From NCBI GenBank assembly GCA_907165065.1, contig OU015523.1, positions 123,875,023-123,939,022 of the forward strand: a stretch of 64,000 nucleotides of DNA, in the 5' to 3' direction. The notes below the pieces were generated by a model. That model saw only the letters and a list, made by a program, of their open reading frames with translations, ran no database searches and was not told the DNA's origin. The position numbers and the translations under genes were made by a program. This DNA comes from Caprimulgus europaeus. Its lineage: Eukaryota; Chordata; Aves; Caprimulgiformes; Caprimulgidae. Position 1 is the first letter of the stretch. Every line of letters starts with the position of its first letter. Shown here in pieces: positions 34,295-47,318 of this stretch.

Positions 34295-36704
34295 CTGAAA
34301 GAGAAATTAACAGAAGACATTACTGTCTTACACCATTTCTACAACAGTAGAGGATAAACAGGTTGCTGCACTTCTGCAAAATGGTCATTTAAATAACTTT
34401 TTATGTCTACATTTTTAATTGGATAGTTTTAAGTAAAGCTTAAGGATCAAAAATAAAATAGTACAAAGTAAGTTGAGTTGCACCAATAACTTCTTCACTC
34501 CATGTTTTGAAATCTTTTCCACAGCTTAGCCTGATTTTGGAACAAAATTTAAATAGGTCATGAAAGGGAAATTGGGTGGTGGCTGCAATTGGAGTTATTT
34601 TTGTGTTTGATGGATTTTGAGTCAGCCCTCCAGACACAAAGTGCTATAAATTAGAACTACTGGTCATCTGAAGGAATATTAATGCAAAATCATTAGTAAT
34701 TATATCCCAGGAAGCTGGAGGAGTACCCATGTACACATATTTATTTTAATAAGTAGAATTAATCTGATTTTCACATTTGGATTCATGAAAGAGAAATCAG
34801 AGAAGTACTTTAGTAGCTATGTGAAAGAAGGTGGTTTAAAAAGTAAATAAGAAAACAAAATCAAGCAAATAGTTATTTTAAGTTGAATAATACTGTGGTA
34901 TTAATCTGTCCTAAAATTCCCAAGCTTGAGTTTTTGGGGTTTTTTTGTTTGTTTGTTTTTACTTTCTTCAGGTATTATAAGTAATCTTATTAAAGTTGTT
35001 CATTTCATCATCCAGCCCCCAGAAAGTGAAAGACAGAAAAATTCTCTAAGGAAACCATAATTTTTTTTCATTCCTTGAGAATAATTCTGAGTAACTAAAA
35101 ATTAAAAAAAATAACTTTTAAATTAAAATTTTATTTATTTTAAATATAATTTAAAAAAAAAAGAAAAAAATGGTGAGGCTAACTCCTATAAAACAGGTCA
35201 AACTTGAAACTGAAACCATGGGAGTTGCTTGCTTTCCTGAAAGGAAGGAAATCAGCCTCTTTAGGATGTTAAGGAGCATAAAACACTCAAAAATTTATCT
35301 TGGTGTCCCATCCTCTCTCCCCCTTCAAATGGACTGACACCAAATCTGAGATCTCTGGAGAGAAAGGAATGTGCTGGGTTTGTGTGTGTTGGGGCTGGTT
35401 TTGGTCATGGATGAAGGGGCTTCAGTGATGGACCCTGTGAGAAGCTTCTCAAAGCTCCCCTGGCTCCAAGGTGGACCCATCTCCAGCCCAGGCTGAGCCA
35501 ATTAGCAACAGGGAAACAGCTCCTTGAATCCATATTTATGTGGGAAGAACAGATTTGGCGAGGAAAGAGAGAGAATCATCAGGAGAGACCACTGACTTGA
35601 ACAACAGACAATCAGCCTAAACAAAGATCCTTGCCATGATGAAGGAGGAGGAGAGGGAGGACAGAGAACCTCAGACACCCAGATCAGCACAGAGAAGAGT
35701 AGGAGAAGGTCAGTGAGGTTCCCTGCAGCCCATGGAAGTTCAGCAGCAGAGCAGATATCCACATGTAGGCCATGGAGGACTCCATGCCGGAGCAGAAAGC
35801 TGAGCCTGAGGGCAGGTGTGACTTTGAGAGCTCAGGATAAGCAAGAAGACTCCAGAGTGGGGGTGAGGAGATGCACTGGACCCATCTCCAGCCTGTGGAC
35901 ATCCCCATGCCAGAGCCAGGAGCTGAGCCCAAAGAGGTCCATGGCTCCATGGGCAGCCCACGTTGGAACACTTTGTTCCTGGACTCTTTCAGCCCACGGG
36001 AGGGATCTCGTGCTGGGAAGAGCAGCAGAGATGAACTGACTGAACCCCCATTCCCTGTCCCTGTGCTGCTGGGGGAGAAGGGAGAGAAATGGGGAGCAAA
36101 GTGATGGGAGCCCAGGAAGAAGGGAGGGGTGGGGGAAGGTGCTGTCAGATGTGGTTGTTGTGTCTCACTGTCCTACTCTGATGATTGGTAATTAATTAAA
36201 TTGATTTTTCTTCCCCAAGTGGAGTCTGTGTTGCCCGTGCCCATCCCTGGTGAGTGAGCCCTCCCTGTCCTCATCCCAACCCACCAGCCCCTTGCTGTGT
36301 TTCTCTGCCCATCTCACTGGGTGGGTGGGAGTGAGTGCAGGACCTCATGGTCTGAGCTGTGGGTGAAGCCACCACAAGGAGCTACACAGCCATTAATTAC
36401 AAAAAGAATGTCAGCTCACACACTGTCCTTTGAAAAGGTCAAATTAAATCAGGTACTTTAACTTCCTTCCTAAAAAAACAGCTTAAATGAGTTACACTTG
36501 GGCTATCCAGGTACAAGTGTGCATGACACAGATATAAAAATGTCTATCAGGAAAAAGAAACAAACAAAACAACTTGGCACAAGTTCATGGAAAACAATTC
36601 TCTTCCTTCTAAAATCATCAATAATCAAGTGTTAAAACTCATACATGTACAAATGGGCTTGATAGGCTGCAATTATTTACACAGCCGCTCTAAGGAAAAC
36701 ATAC
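34295..36704 (-). other. FCHSD2: FCHSD2 intron carrying a solo LTR
   Basis: 2410 bp, GTATGT at 36704 to TTTCAG at 34295. It holds the LTR at 35370-36376. The rest (34296-35369, 36382-36700) is AT-rich without a recognised feature, apart from a T/G-rich patch at about 34930-34960 and A/T homopolymers at 35050-35170. Confidence 0.88.
35370..36376 (+). mobile_element. Solo LTR of an avian endogenous retrovirus (LTR family 2, copy 1)
   Basis: About 1007 bp from tgtgctgggtttgtgtgtgt to gggtgaagccaccaca (TG...CA). Near the 3' end, ggtaattaattaaattgatt then cttccccaagtggagtctgt resembles the R/U5 part of common avian LTRs. The flanks are aggaa (35365-35369) and aggag (36377-36381), a 4-of-5 match for a target duplication. 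No internal retroviral genes. Plus strand, antisense to FCHSD2; the LTR ends 328 bp from the exon at 36705. Confidence 0.9.
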
Positions 36705-36838
36705 TTGGCCTCAATATCAGCTTTCTCCCGCACTGCTTGAGCCATCTGTTCAGTCTCAAAATATTTCTTTTTGCCTTTAGCTAAATCTTTTACTGTCTCT
36801 TGTAATTCAGCTTGGATCCTCGTCAACTGGTCCACACA
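36705..36838 (-). CDS. FCHSD2: FCHSD2 coding exon, F-BAR domain
   Basis: A 134-nt exon: 44 codons plus AA of a split Lys. It reads CVDQLTRIQAELQETVKDLA, KGKKKYFETEQM and AQAVREKADIEA, close to human (TKIQT..., ETEQMAHAV...). The acceptor is a T13 run then gcag at 36839; the donor is GTATGT at 36704. It encodes heptad-rich helix with a lysine cluster (KGKKK) typical of the F-BAR membrane face. A (CTTT)n array lies only about 180 bp upstream of the acceptor in transcript sense, and a retroviral LTR about 330 bp downstream of the donor. Confidence 0.97.
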
Positions 36839-37023
36839 CTGCAAAAAAAAAAAAGCATTGAGAAAAGTAAAAAAAACCATTATTTTTTGGCATCTAAATA
36901 ACATTATCATCATCATTTTATTACTTTTTATTCCATTTTATAAGGAATGACACGGTCTCCAAGTCATTATTGGTTAATTACTCATGCCTTGCTTTTAAAG
37001 CTGATCAGAAAATAAAACCACTT

Positions 37024-37272
<249 letters not shown>

Positions 37273-39156
37273 GCTGTTTAACAATTCAAATCCAATGATA
37301 ACTTGCAAATTAAACATAAAAGTTCTGTAAGCTTTGGAGGAAATAATTAGTTGAAATAATTCGAATATAATCGAGAAAAATTAACAAAAAATCTACTCAA
37401 GGTGATATAAAAAATGATTAATCTTTCCTTCTCTATAATTTAAAATAGAAGATAAAAGCTCCTGTGTAAAACACACCACAACAGCAACAAGAAGTGATAA
37501 ACTTTATTTTAACAGCTAATTTTTCTTTAATTATTTTGACAGCTTTCCAACAAACAGGGTTATTTCAGTGTAATTCATAAAGAAAACTTACAGGCTTAAA
37601 ATGAACAGCTAGCTAGGCAAGAAGTGAAAATAATTCCATCTCTTTTCATTAATATCACCCAAATAATGTTACAATATATATTTTAATGTAAAAAAAATAT
37701 ACAAAGGAATAGCATGAAAGGTATAAAAGTGATAGATCAATACATTGATATTTAATTATAGATATTCCAGACTAGACATCATCAATGAAGGCTCCAGGCA
37801 ACACTTAGAGGCAGAGCCTCAAGCTACCTGAAAGAAATCAATGGCCTTCAAAGAGCACACCAGGTCTTTCCACATCATTATCACATACCCAGCTTCTCCC
37901 ATTCAAGGTGCCAGACGTTGTCCTCTAACTGAAAACCCCCCCAGAACACCTAAATTTTTTCATTACACTAATTATTAATGAGTGTAATCTCCAGTACAAG
38001 ACTAATAAAGTCATGTAATTCAACAACTTAACCTTGATTTCACAATATTTACATTTTAAAAACAATATCCAGTTGGTTAAAAACAATTCTTGTTCAGTTT
38101 GTCTTCTCACCACACAATTCTGCTCTCATTAAAAATGTCAAATTCCTTTCTGGCTAGAAAGCACATAAAAATTTATAGAAGTTCACACAAAAAAAACAGT
38201 ATTTGATGTGTGCAGACCAATAAAGCAATGGGCTCCATCAGGTAAGCTTCATGGTGGGTGGTGTGGGGAGTGGTGGAGAGCAGGATTGGGTTTTTGAAGA
38301 CCTCTGAGCATATGATAAAAAAATTAAAGGTAGAAAAATCTGTATATATTGGACAGCTGACAGAGACCTCAAACCATTTCAAAGGGATTGGGTTTTGCTA
38401 CATCAATTGGTATTTTGATCCCTGAAGTCTCCTACCAGCATCAAAAAAAGAAATTAAACTATCAAATAAGCCCAGTTGTGAACACAATCATTTTAAAAGC
38501 ATCAAATCTCCTTGCTTATTTAAAGGCATAAAATCTCCTTTATTCTGAAGAATAAAAAATTCTTCAGGAGACTGGATGCCACTGAGGGGGTTGGGGTTGG
38601 GTGGACACTGGTTGTACATAAAAAGCTGTCACAGAGGTGACAGAGATGGTTGCTTGTTGCATTGACTCCATGCAGAGTGATTTTCTTCTATGTGTCTTTC
38701 AGTCTTTGGATACAGATCCATGCAAACATCTGCAGTGGTGGCTACATCACCTTTCCTGAAGGTATCTGATGAACATCCACTGCAGCTCTCTGCCTTGTCT
38801 TCCAAGGCCAACAGATGAAACCACACTTATGGGATAAGCTTACAAGGTCTCTGGGGGATGATAATGGCAGGGGGTGGCTGCTGCCCTCAAAACAGCTTCC
38901 TCCTCCCTGCCCAAGAGCTGCTGAGCGAGGACAGAGGATCAGTTTCCTTAAGAGGTCAGATGTGGTCTACAGGGGACACATTTATTGCCCCTGCTCCAGA
39001 AACACCTGGCAATTTAGCAACATTTTTCAGCAAATCATGAGGCTTTCTAAAATTGTTCCAGTTTAGTATTAAAATGGGTGATAAAAATGAAGCTTCGATG
39101 CGGTACCAAGTCAAGGAGGTAAAAGTTTACAGAAACATCTGGAAAATGAAGATCTT

Positions 39157-39595
39157 GGAACCATTTAGGTTGGAAAGGACCTTTAAGATCATGGAGTCCA
39201 ACCATGAACCCAACACTGCCCAGTCCCCACTGACCCATGTCCCTCAGCACTGTGTCTACACGACTCTTCAATCCCTCCAGGGATGGGGACTCCACCCCTG
39301 CCCTGGGCAACCCCTTCCAATGCCTCAGAACCCTTTCAGCAAAGAAATTCTTCCTCACATCCCATCTCAACTGCCCTGGCCACAACTGGAGCCCATTTCC
39401 TCTTGGCCTGTCCCTTGCTCCTTGGTTGAACAGACCCACCCCCACCTCTCTGCACCCTCCTCCAAGGGACTTGGACAGAGCCACAAGGTCTCCCCTCAGC
39501 CTCCTTTTCTCCAGGCTCAGCACCCCCAGTTCCCTCAAGATGATCTGCTTCATAACCTTCCCCAGCACTGAGGTCAGAGTGACAGGCCTGACATC
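39157..39595 (-). mobile_element. CR1 group A with internal deletion
   Basis: The minus strand begins with RT-upstream sequence ([10 protein letters not shown] at 39537-39595, homologous to CR1 GKIMEQIIL). It then jumps directly to [20 protein letters not shown] and continues to the 3' end (tail region accatttaggttggaaagga). Most of the RT domain is missing between the two parts at 39536/39537. Confidence 0.85.
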
Positions 39596-40808
39596 TCATC
39601 AAGAGCAACTCAATACCTACTGCAAGCTTGGAAGGAGATGCTGCTTCTACTAGAAACTCGATTTTCCATGGCCATATCAGCCTGAAGTGACAAGGATTTT
39701 TACTGCCTCTGCATTTCAATTCTGCTCAGCTGTTGTCTGGATGGAGGTCAGCTCAATAATCAATTTATCTGTTTGGAGATCCAAAGGAAAGGCTGAGGGA
39801 CTGCACTGTAAATTTGTGGTGAAGGAAAATTAATACCACCAAGGAGATGGTTATTCCATGTTGTAGAATACAGAAGTACTGTCCTGATAATTGGAATCAC
39901 TTGTTTGCTAACTAAGAAGTTCAGGAAAAGAAAGGAACTTTTATCATTTCTATAACTTTCAAGAAGTGGTTGCCCACTTCTACTGCTGACTCATAAACAC
40001 TGAACTATCAGCATTTGCACAAGAATAAAACTGGGGATTATTTTACCTAGTAAAGATATCAAAGTGCTACATCTTGTTTGGAAAGCTTCACAGAAAAATG
40101 AAATTCCACAGGATAATAAAACAAAATCAGTAATAAAGTTAATTTTTTCCTCCAGAAAAACATATATTGCACATGCTTCTAGAAGCTGGAGAGTCATTTG
40201 TTCAGAAACTGTGAGGTTCTGCTACACAAACATCTATTGAAAAGTCTGGAGGCAAATATCTTACAAAATATTTACTCTACAACATATAACCATGGAACTT
40301 ACAGTTTGTTGTTGTTAGTTTTTAGGAAATAAAACTGAAATAGTGGGATTTTCAGGTTTTTTGGTGTTTCTTTTTCTTTTATCTCAAATGGATCTTTCAG
40401 CCTACCTCAAATTAAACCCTGAGGTGACACTGATAAAGGACTGAAGGAATATTTACAACTAATATCTGAGACACTTGCAAAGTGCATGCCACCAGCATTT
40501 CTATTTCCCTCTTTATGTTATGTTTTGTCCAAAAACACATAGCAAGCATTTCAAAAGATTCTTGAAAACATCCCAAAATGGATATTTGCTGCACTAGTGG
40601 CTTTTTGTACACTATGCTCGTTCTTTAAAGGGGTTTTCTCCTCACTACTACTTTCTCCTTGCTACTACTACACGAGGCTTTCTCCTCACTACAGTAAAAT
40701 CTGCAGAATATAAATGCAAAATAATTACAATATGAAGAGAGTTTTGCTTTACATAAATACCTATCACTGTATTTTTAAAATGGAAACAGCTGGAATATTG
40801 CATTTTAT

Positions 40809-40860
40809 CACAGAATGTTAGGGATTGGAAGGGACCCTGAAAGATCATCTAGTCCAAAAC
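40809..40860 (-). mobile_element. Very short CR1 3' tail
   Basis: About 52 bp: cacagaatgttagggattgg, aagggaccctgaaagatcat, ctagtcc. Its 3' end resembles group D (cagggattggaagggacc). Confidence 0.8.
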
Positions 40861-40913
40861 TGGAACTCATCTGGAACACAGCCTCTATTAAGAGGTCTAT
40901 TGTGGGTCTATTC

Positions 40914-41146
40914 ATAGAATCATGGAATCATTTAGGTTGGAAAAGACCTTTAAAATCAACGAGTCCAATTGTAAACCCAACACTGCCAACTCTAACACAT
41001 CCCTAAACACCACATCTACAGTCTTTTAAATCCCTCCAGAGATGATGACTCCACCACCTCCCTGGGCAGCCTGTTCCAAGGTTTGACAACTCTTTCAGTG
41101 AAGAAATTTCTCCTCACATCCAATCTAAACCTCCCCTGGGACACAA
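40914..41146 (-). mobile_element. CR1 3' fragment, left half of a head-to-head pair
   Basis: The tail is catagaatcatggaatcatt. The minus strand reads [20 protein letters not shown], then [15 protein letters not shown]. Its 5' truncation point abuts the 5' end of an oppositely oriented group A copy at 41147. Confidence 0.88.
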
Positions 41147-41430
41147 CCAAGGGACAGGACAGGAGGAAATGGGCTCCAGTTGTGCCCAGGGCAGTTGAGA
41201 TGGGATGTGAGGAAGAATTTCTTTGCTGAAAGGGTTCTGAGGCATTGGAAGGGGTTGCCCAGGGCAGTGGTGGAGTCCCCATCCCTGGAGGGATTGAAGA
41301 GTGGTGTAGACACAGTGCTGAGGGACATGGGTCAGTGGGGACTGGGCAGTGTTGGGTTCATGGTTGGACTTGATGAGCTTAAAGGGCTTTTCCAATCCAG
41401 GCAATGCTGGGATTCTTTGATTCTGTATGG
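41147..41430 (+). mobile_element. CR1 3' fragment, group A, right half of a head-to-head pair
   Basis: The plus strand reads [20 protein letters not shown], then [20 protein letters not shown]. The tail is gctgggattctttgattctg. Homologous to the neighbouring copy in inverse orientation. Confidence 0.92.
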
Positions 41431-41981
41431 CAGAAACTTCTTAAGACATGTAAAATGGAACAACTCATTAAATGAAAGTCAAGCTCACTTTTTCCCTTGA
41501 ACTGCCCTATTTCCTTTGCATAGATTAACAGATTAATTACAGCAGCTTTTTCAAGACTTGCAATACCTTGCCAGGAGGTGGCTGGATAATCTCCATTCTA
41601 CATCTTGAAATTTGCACAAGTCATTCCTTCAGGGCTCAGATAGTCCTGTTCTCAAAATGAGAAGCTATTCTAACAAAACCCATTGTCACCACAAAGCCAA
41701 TTCAGTGTCATTGTCCCAGCACAGCGTTAAGATTTGCAGAGAATGGTTTTAACAAACTGCACCATGTGTAAAAAGTCTCATTTTCAAGCAATTTTAATTT
41801 CAGATAACACAGCTCACACCTTCAACAAGCTGGTTATTTATTTCTAGAACAAAGTGCATGCAAAGAGACTGAAAAGTCCATGTGTATTTTACAGCTGCCA
41901 CACTAAAAGATTTCTAATAACCATTTTTTTCCTCAATAAAAATGACAAAAGTTTAAAGAATTTTATTAAAGAGTAAATTAC

Positions 41982-42126
41982 CTTTTTCAACTGCTGTTCC
42001 TTAAAGCACCTGACAGTCCTGGCTGGCTCAGAAATTAAGTTTTTATAGTTCTCACAGATATTGAGTCGGGATTGGGCCACTTGCATTGTGCCTTCTAAAA
42101 GTGATTTCCAAACTGAGTACATGCTC
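41982..42126 (-). CDS. FCHSD2: FCHSD2 coding exon, F-BAR domain
   Basis: A 145-nt exon. Its first base G completes the Arg codon (AG|G), followed by 48 codons reading SMYSVWKSLLEGTMQVAQSR, LNICENYKNLISEPARTVRC and FKEQQLKK. Human FCHSD2 has the same backbone with few changes (SMYPVWKSFLEG, QSRMN, NFISEPARTVRSLK). The acceptor is gtgttttcttattttag at 42127; the donor is GTAATT at 41981. The motif NICENYKNLISEPAR is a hallmark of this F-BAR subfamily. The downstream exon at 36838 follows in phase 0. Confidence 0.97.
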
Positions 42127-42865
42127 CTAAAATAAGAAAACACAGAAAGGTCAGGGCAGTCCAGGCATTACATTGAAAATATGAGTTGGTTCACATAAGA
42201 GTAGCATAACTCTTCACAGGATTGGTTTTAATAATCAAGCTAAAGCACAATCCTTCACGCTGATCTAGCAACTCTCTGCACTTTTAGCAAAACAAAATTG
42301 AATTGAAATTTTACCAAAAGTCAACATTTTCCCTTCTCTCCCAGTTTTGTCAGTCAATTTTTTGGCACACAATTCAATTTTCAGTTGATTGAACCTGTTG
42401 CTCCAATGGAATAGACTCTACAGATTAGAGCAGTCCAAGCCAGATCAAAGGCTTTTTTATATATATGACAATTTTTTAATAAGATTATGGACTTTGTGAG
42501 TTTGGGCATCTTGCAATTAAGCAAACAGTTCCAGCTTGCTCATCAGTTTTGTCTCAGCTACCTGTGGTTCCTTCATCAGGTGTAACGGGTCAAAGACAAC
42601 AACCACAGCTGTGTGGTGAACCTTGCAGGGACAAAATAATTCACCATAAAAGCTCAGAAGTGCCCAAGTCAGAAGGAAAAGGTGGAGCAGGGAGAGAGGA
42701 GGAAGAAGGTGACAAGATCTCCTCTGCAATGGCAGCAAGGAAAGACTGTTGGAGCTTGCAGAGCTCAAGAACTTGGTGATAGGGAGGGAGGGGGCAGCAG
42801 GTATTTGGAGAAGACCTCTGGGCACTGTGGGTGCATCTGATGGCATGAAAGGCTTGGTGAGTGGG

Positions 42866-43464
42866 CATCCTGGTTTTGCTGGGATAGAGTTAATTTTCTT
42901 CTCAGTAGCTGGAATAGCTGGGGTTTAGGTTCAGGGTGGGATTTGTCATGAGAAGAATGTTGATCAGGTACAAGGACACCGTGGTTGGGGAGTCTGTGAG
43001 TGCAAAGGACTGGGAGGGGGGAAGTGTAATAAATAGCAAAGCCCAGAATTAGCATTTGGATGTGCCCATGGGATATTCCAGATCATATCATGTCAGGACA
43101 TTAACCAGGGTTGACTGGAAAGCTGGGGATTCTCTTGGGGATCACTCAGGCTCACTCTTCCAGGACTGTGGTTTTGGGATTGTCTCTGCTCTGGGATCAC
43201 TGGCTGGGGACAGGGTGGGCATTGGTCAGTGAGTGCTGAGCAACTGCTCTGTGCATCACTCATTTGCATATTCTGTTGTTGTTATTATTATTATTTTTTT
43301 TTATTATTATTATTATTTTATTTCAATTACTGAACTGTTTTTAACTCAACTCACAAGTTTTCTCACTAATTTACCTTTCCATTTCTCTTCCCTACGCCCT
43401 GAGGATGGGGGAGAGTGAGTGAGCAACTGTGTTTGGCTACAGCCAAAGGAGTGAAACCACCACA
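42866..43464 (+). mobile_element. Solo LTR of an avian endogenous retrovirus (LTR family 1, copy 2)
   Basis: About 599 bp from catcctggttttgctgggat (TG start decayed to CA) to gtgaaaccaccaca. It shares with 28032-28668 the start region, the ATTTGCAT octamer, the ATT-rich stretch and the gagtgagcaa...tttggct end. The flanks gtggg (42861-42865) and atggg (43465-43469) match at 4 of 5 bases, a probable target duplication. No internal genes beside it. Confidence 0.88.
43262..43269 (+). promoter_or_regulatory. Octamer motif ATTTGCAT in LTR family 1, copy 2
   Basis: Perfect ATTTGCAT preceded by catcactc, as in the other copy at 28452-28459, and followed by a TTATTATT-rich stretch. Confidence 0.45.
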
Positions 43465-44198
43465 ATGGGAAGGAAACTGCAGGTTGGTGGGGTCTGGGTG
43501 TTATGGGAGCATTTTATATACACTTAAGACTGATAATTCAGTTTATTCCTTCTTAGAGACACAAGTGCTATGAAGATCCATGTCCAAAACACAAATCTAT
43601 CAATAATTCCTTCCTGTTTGAAATAAAACTTATCAGAATACAAAGAACACATGAAAATAAAGCATTTTAACTTTTTTTTCTAAATATTTAGGAGGTACTG
43701 TTCAAAATGGGGAGGCTGAGCCATTTCTGTTTCCATGTTATCATCCACCTTGCATGTTAATTCAACTAAATTTTGCAAACAACTGTTCCTTGCTTGGCCT
43801 CCTCCCTGCTTTCAGATGTGATCTTTATGAAGAATGGTCTCCTAAAAAGAAATTTATTGCTGTCTTTTCCTATGAAAAAATCCCTGTGCTTATTACTCTA
43901 ATCTTATTTGCTAAAATATATATTCAGATACAAGCATTAATACCCAAACACAGGGCACAATTACAGCTGTTGTCCTATCTTGTCATTTTGTTTTCCCAAC
44001 CTTCCTAAATTATTCAAGTAATAAACATCTATTGAAGACTAAGCTCAGAATTTCAGGGGAAAACATGTATTTTTAACTGGCAAAGGAAAAAAAAATAACT
44101 TTAACTACAGAAGGGCAGCATTTCATTGTTGAGTAAAATAATGACACAAATTGTAATTACAAAGACAGCTATTTTCAGATATCCAACTGTTAAATTAC

Positions 44199-44275
44199 CT
44201 ATAATCACTTCGTTCATCAGCTTTTATTCCAAGCCAGTCCTTCTTTAAATATTGGCTAGCCAGCTTCTGAATGCT
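44199..44275 (-). CDS. FCHSD2: FCHSD2 coding exon, N-terminal part of F-BAR domain (first exon in window)
   Basis: A 77-nt exon reading SIQKLASQYLKKDWLGIKAD then ERSDY, ending in AG of a split Arg. Human FCHSD2 is GMQKLASQYLKRDWPGVKADDRNDYR over the same stretch, so the match is clear despite several substitutions. The acceptor is attttcttctcacag at 44276; the donor is GTAATT at 44198. The residue before SIQ must come from an upstream exon. I could not find that exon (human ends ...AAIEREYAQ) in the remaining 19.7 kb, so the start codon and first ~55 residues are outside this window. Confidence 0.96.
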
Positions 44276-46370
44276 CTGTGAGAAGAAAATAATAATAAAA
44301 AAAAGGTTAAAATTAAGAGGTACTGAAAATAACTTTTTTTTTCCTGTATCAGACAATTATAACATGACAAAGAAAGAAGCAATCAGGCTCAATTATCAGC
44401 AAACCACTACGATGCCAGACTTATTTCTTCCCCTTTTTATATTTTTATTTGATTTTAGATTCCATTGAGGACAATAAATAAGTTTGATGTTAATATTTAC
44501 TTTAATATTTTAAATCAGAGGGGCTCTCTGCACACCTCAGCTCTGAAAGTATTTCTGTACCTGAATAACTCTGGTGAGATCAATAATACAGAAGATGTTT
44601 GAAAAGTGTGTGGAATAATCACAGGTAGGAATATTGTAAGAAAAATGTAGATTTAAGAGTGTCAGGAGAAAATAAAGCTGCATTTTTAACTGGCAATGCT
44701 CTACAGCAACAATAAGAAACTTTAAGTATGGGAGAGCAACGTTTAACTGTTGAGTAAAATAATTATATATATGGAGTAATGAATGCATAAATATTTCCTA
44801 TATAATTATAAATGCTAAATATAAAATATGAATTGTATCAAATAATTGTACACATTGAAATTACTGAAGAAATGGACAGCAGGTCAGGGAAAAGATTATA
44901 TTATTGAAGATAATTATTCGATTCAATATAATAATTATTGAATTATTTAATAGCTGAAGACAGCTATTTCAAGATATCCAACTGTTATAAGAATAAAACA
45001 TTTTATTTAACAGAATGGGGACATGGGGTTCAGAAAAGCAATGAAATACCTGGTTATTTCTGTACCCCAGACTGAAATAATTCATTTTGATTATACAAAG
45101 TTGTACTGAAAAAGCTCTGTCGCTCACAGGACCAGGAAGCCTTTACTCAGAGGATTACAGTAAACTAGAGACTGCAAAATCCAGTTGATTTTTAATTATT
45201 AATGTTAATTACACTCTTTAGTCTCTATGTTTTGCATGGCCTCAGAAAATCAATAAGAACATTTTCATATCCAAGCTTGGAGAGCAGTAAAATTCAATTT
45301 ATAAACAATGCAAAGGAGGGGGAGTCGCTGTCGCAGCTCCCTCGCCTCATAATCTCATTTAACAGTATACAGCAATATATAGTACTCATAATTCATAATT
45401 CATAATACTCATGAATTGAGTGCCATCACATGGAGAAGAGGATGTAGATTCTCCAGCTCATGGAGCTGGTTAACAGGTTTATGAACACTGAGAAGCATTC
45501 CAGCTTCTTCAACAGATCCACTACCAGAGAAGTAATCTCTCCAGCTTTCAAATAAAAGTCTATTTAGGGATGAAGTGGGAGACTTGGCTTGAAATTCTCA
45601 TTCCAAAATTAAAGATGTAAAAAAAAGTGATAAATAAAGCTATTTTTTTTGCACACAGAAACCCTATAACCGACGTCAGCAAATCAACTACAAACCCAGC
45701 GGGATGAACCATTTCTTTCCAAACTGAACAAGATGACCACAAAAATCAGTAAAGCATGGAAGAGAAGGTGCCAGCTGCATGTCAAAGCTGTCTGATTATT
45801 TAGTATTTATTCATGAAAACAGATAAAACCATGTTGGCATCTCATCCAAAACTTCTCTGGGTGAACCTATGGGACCACCACAGTAGATTTGCTTCCTTCA
45901 GCTTCACGCTGAACATCACTTGTTTTGTATGAGATCCTCCTTGTTCTGCTCTCAAGAACACTTCTTGTTTTGCTGTATCCAAACAAAGAACATCACTGTT
46001 GGGCTCAAGTGGGGGAAGTCAACTGATTGTTTAACCTTTGGCATCACCCAACTTTGACCATAGCCTGGGAGCGTGCTCGTTTCTTCCTGAAGGTGGACAT
46101 TGACCATGTTTAATGGGTGTGAGATAATGATATTTAAATGTAGGAATAAATCAGTAGAGAGGTAAGAACAGAAGTCTGTGCAGAATGCTCTCCTGATTTC
46201 AGTGTTGTTTGGTGACTCATTTCCTTAATATTTATTTCAAAGTAACTTTAGAGAACGAGACAGAGTTTCACTGAGTAAAGGTGCTACCAAAAATTACAGT
46301 GTAAATCCCCGTCCAAAGCTGAGTGAAATCCATAAAACCTTCTTCCTCTCAGTTTTGTTGGGCTACAGAC

Positions 46371-47318
46371 TGTTGGGTTGGGGGCTCTACTTAGGGACCC
46401 TGTGAGAAGCTTCGTGAAGCTCCCATGGGTCCATGGTGGAATCACCTCCAGCCCAGGTTGAGCCAATTAGCGATCAGCGAATACATATTGATGAGGGGAA
46501 GAGCCAGGTTGGCAAGGTAGGAGAAAAGCATCAAGAGAGATCATTGACTTGAACAAAAAGAGCATCATGGCCATGAGGAAGAGAAGAGACAGACAACCTC
46601 AGATCAGCAGGGAGAAGAGTAGAAGGTCAGTGAGGTTCCCTGCAGGCCATGGAAGCTCAGCAGCGGAGCAGATACCCACATGTAGGCCATGGAGGACTCC
46701 ACGCCGGAGCAGAATGTTGTGCCCAAGGGCAGTTGTGACCATGTTGAGTGCTCAGCTGGATAAGTAAAGAGACCCCAGAGACACTCAGTGCCAGAGCTGG
46801 TGGCGGGGAAGGTGCACTGGACATGTCTCCAGCCTGTGGACATCCCCATGCCAGAGCCAGGAGCTGAGCCCAAAGAGGTCCATGACTCCATGGGCAGCCC
46901 ACGTTGGAACACTTTGTTCCTGGACTCTTTCAGCCCACGGGAGGGATCTCATGCTGGGAAGAGCAGCAGAGATGAACTGACTGAACCCCCATTCCCTGTC
47001 CCTGTGCTGCTGGGGGAGAAGGGAGAGAAATGGGGAGCAAAGTGATGGGAGCCCGGGAAGAAGGGAGGGGTGGGGGAAGGTGCTGTCAGATGTGGTTGTT
47101 GTGTCTCACTGTCCTACTCTGATTGATTGGTAATTAATTAAATTGATTTTTCTTCCCCAAGTGGAGTCTGTGTTGCCCGTGCCCATCCCTGGTGAGTGAG
47201 CCCTCCCTGTCCTCATCCCTACCCACCAGCCCCTTGGTGTGTTTCTCTCCCCACCTCACTGGGTGGGTGGGAGTGAGTGCAGGACCTCATGGTCTGAGCT
47301 GTGGGTGAAGCCACCACA
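46371..47318 (+). mobile_element. Solo LTR of an avian endogenous retrovirus (LTR family 2, copy 2)
   Basis: About 948 bp from tgttgggttgggggctctac to gggtgaagccaccaca. It is closely similar to 35370-36376, especially the last ~500 bp (catccccatgccagagccag onward). The flanks cagac (46366-46370) and cagat (47319-47323) match at 4 of 5. Distinct flanking duplications and host exons between the two copies show two separate insertions, not one provirus. Confidence 0.9.

Larger units (their letters stand above)
42127..44198 (-). other. FCHSD2: FCHSD2 intron carrying a solo LTR
   Basis: 2072 bp, GTAATT at 44198 to TTTTAG at 42127. It holds LTR family 1 at 42866-43464. No feature seen in 42130-42865 or 43470-44190. 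Confidence 0.88.
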
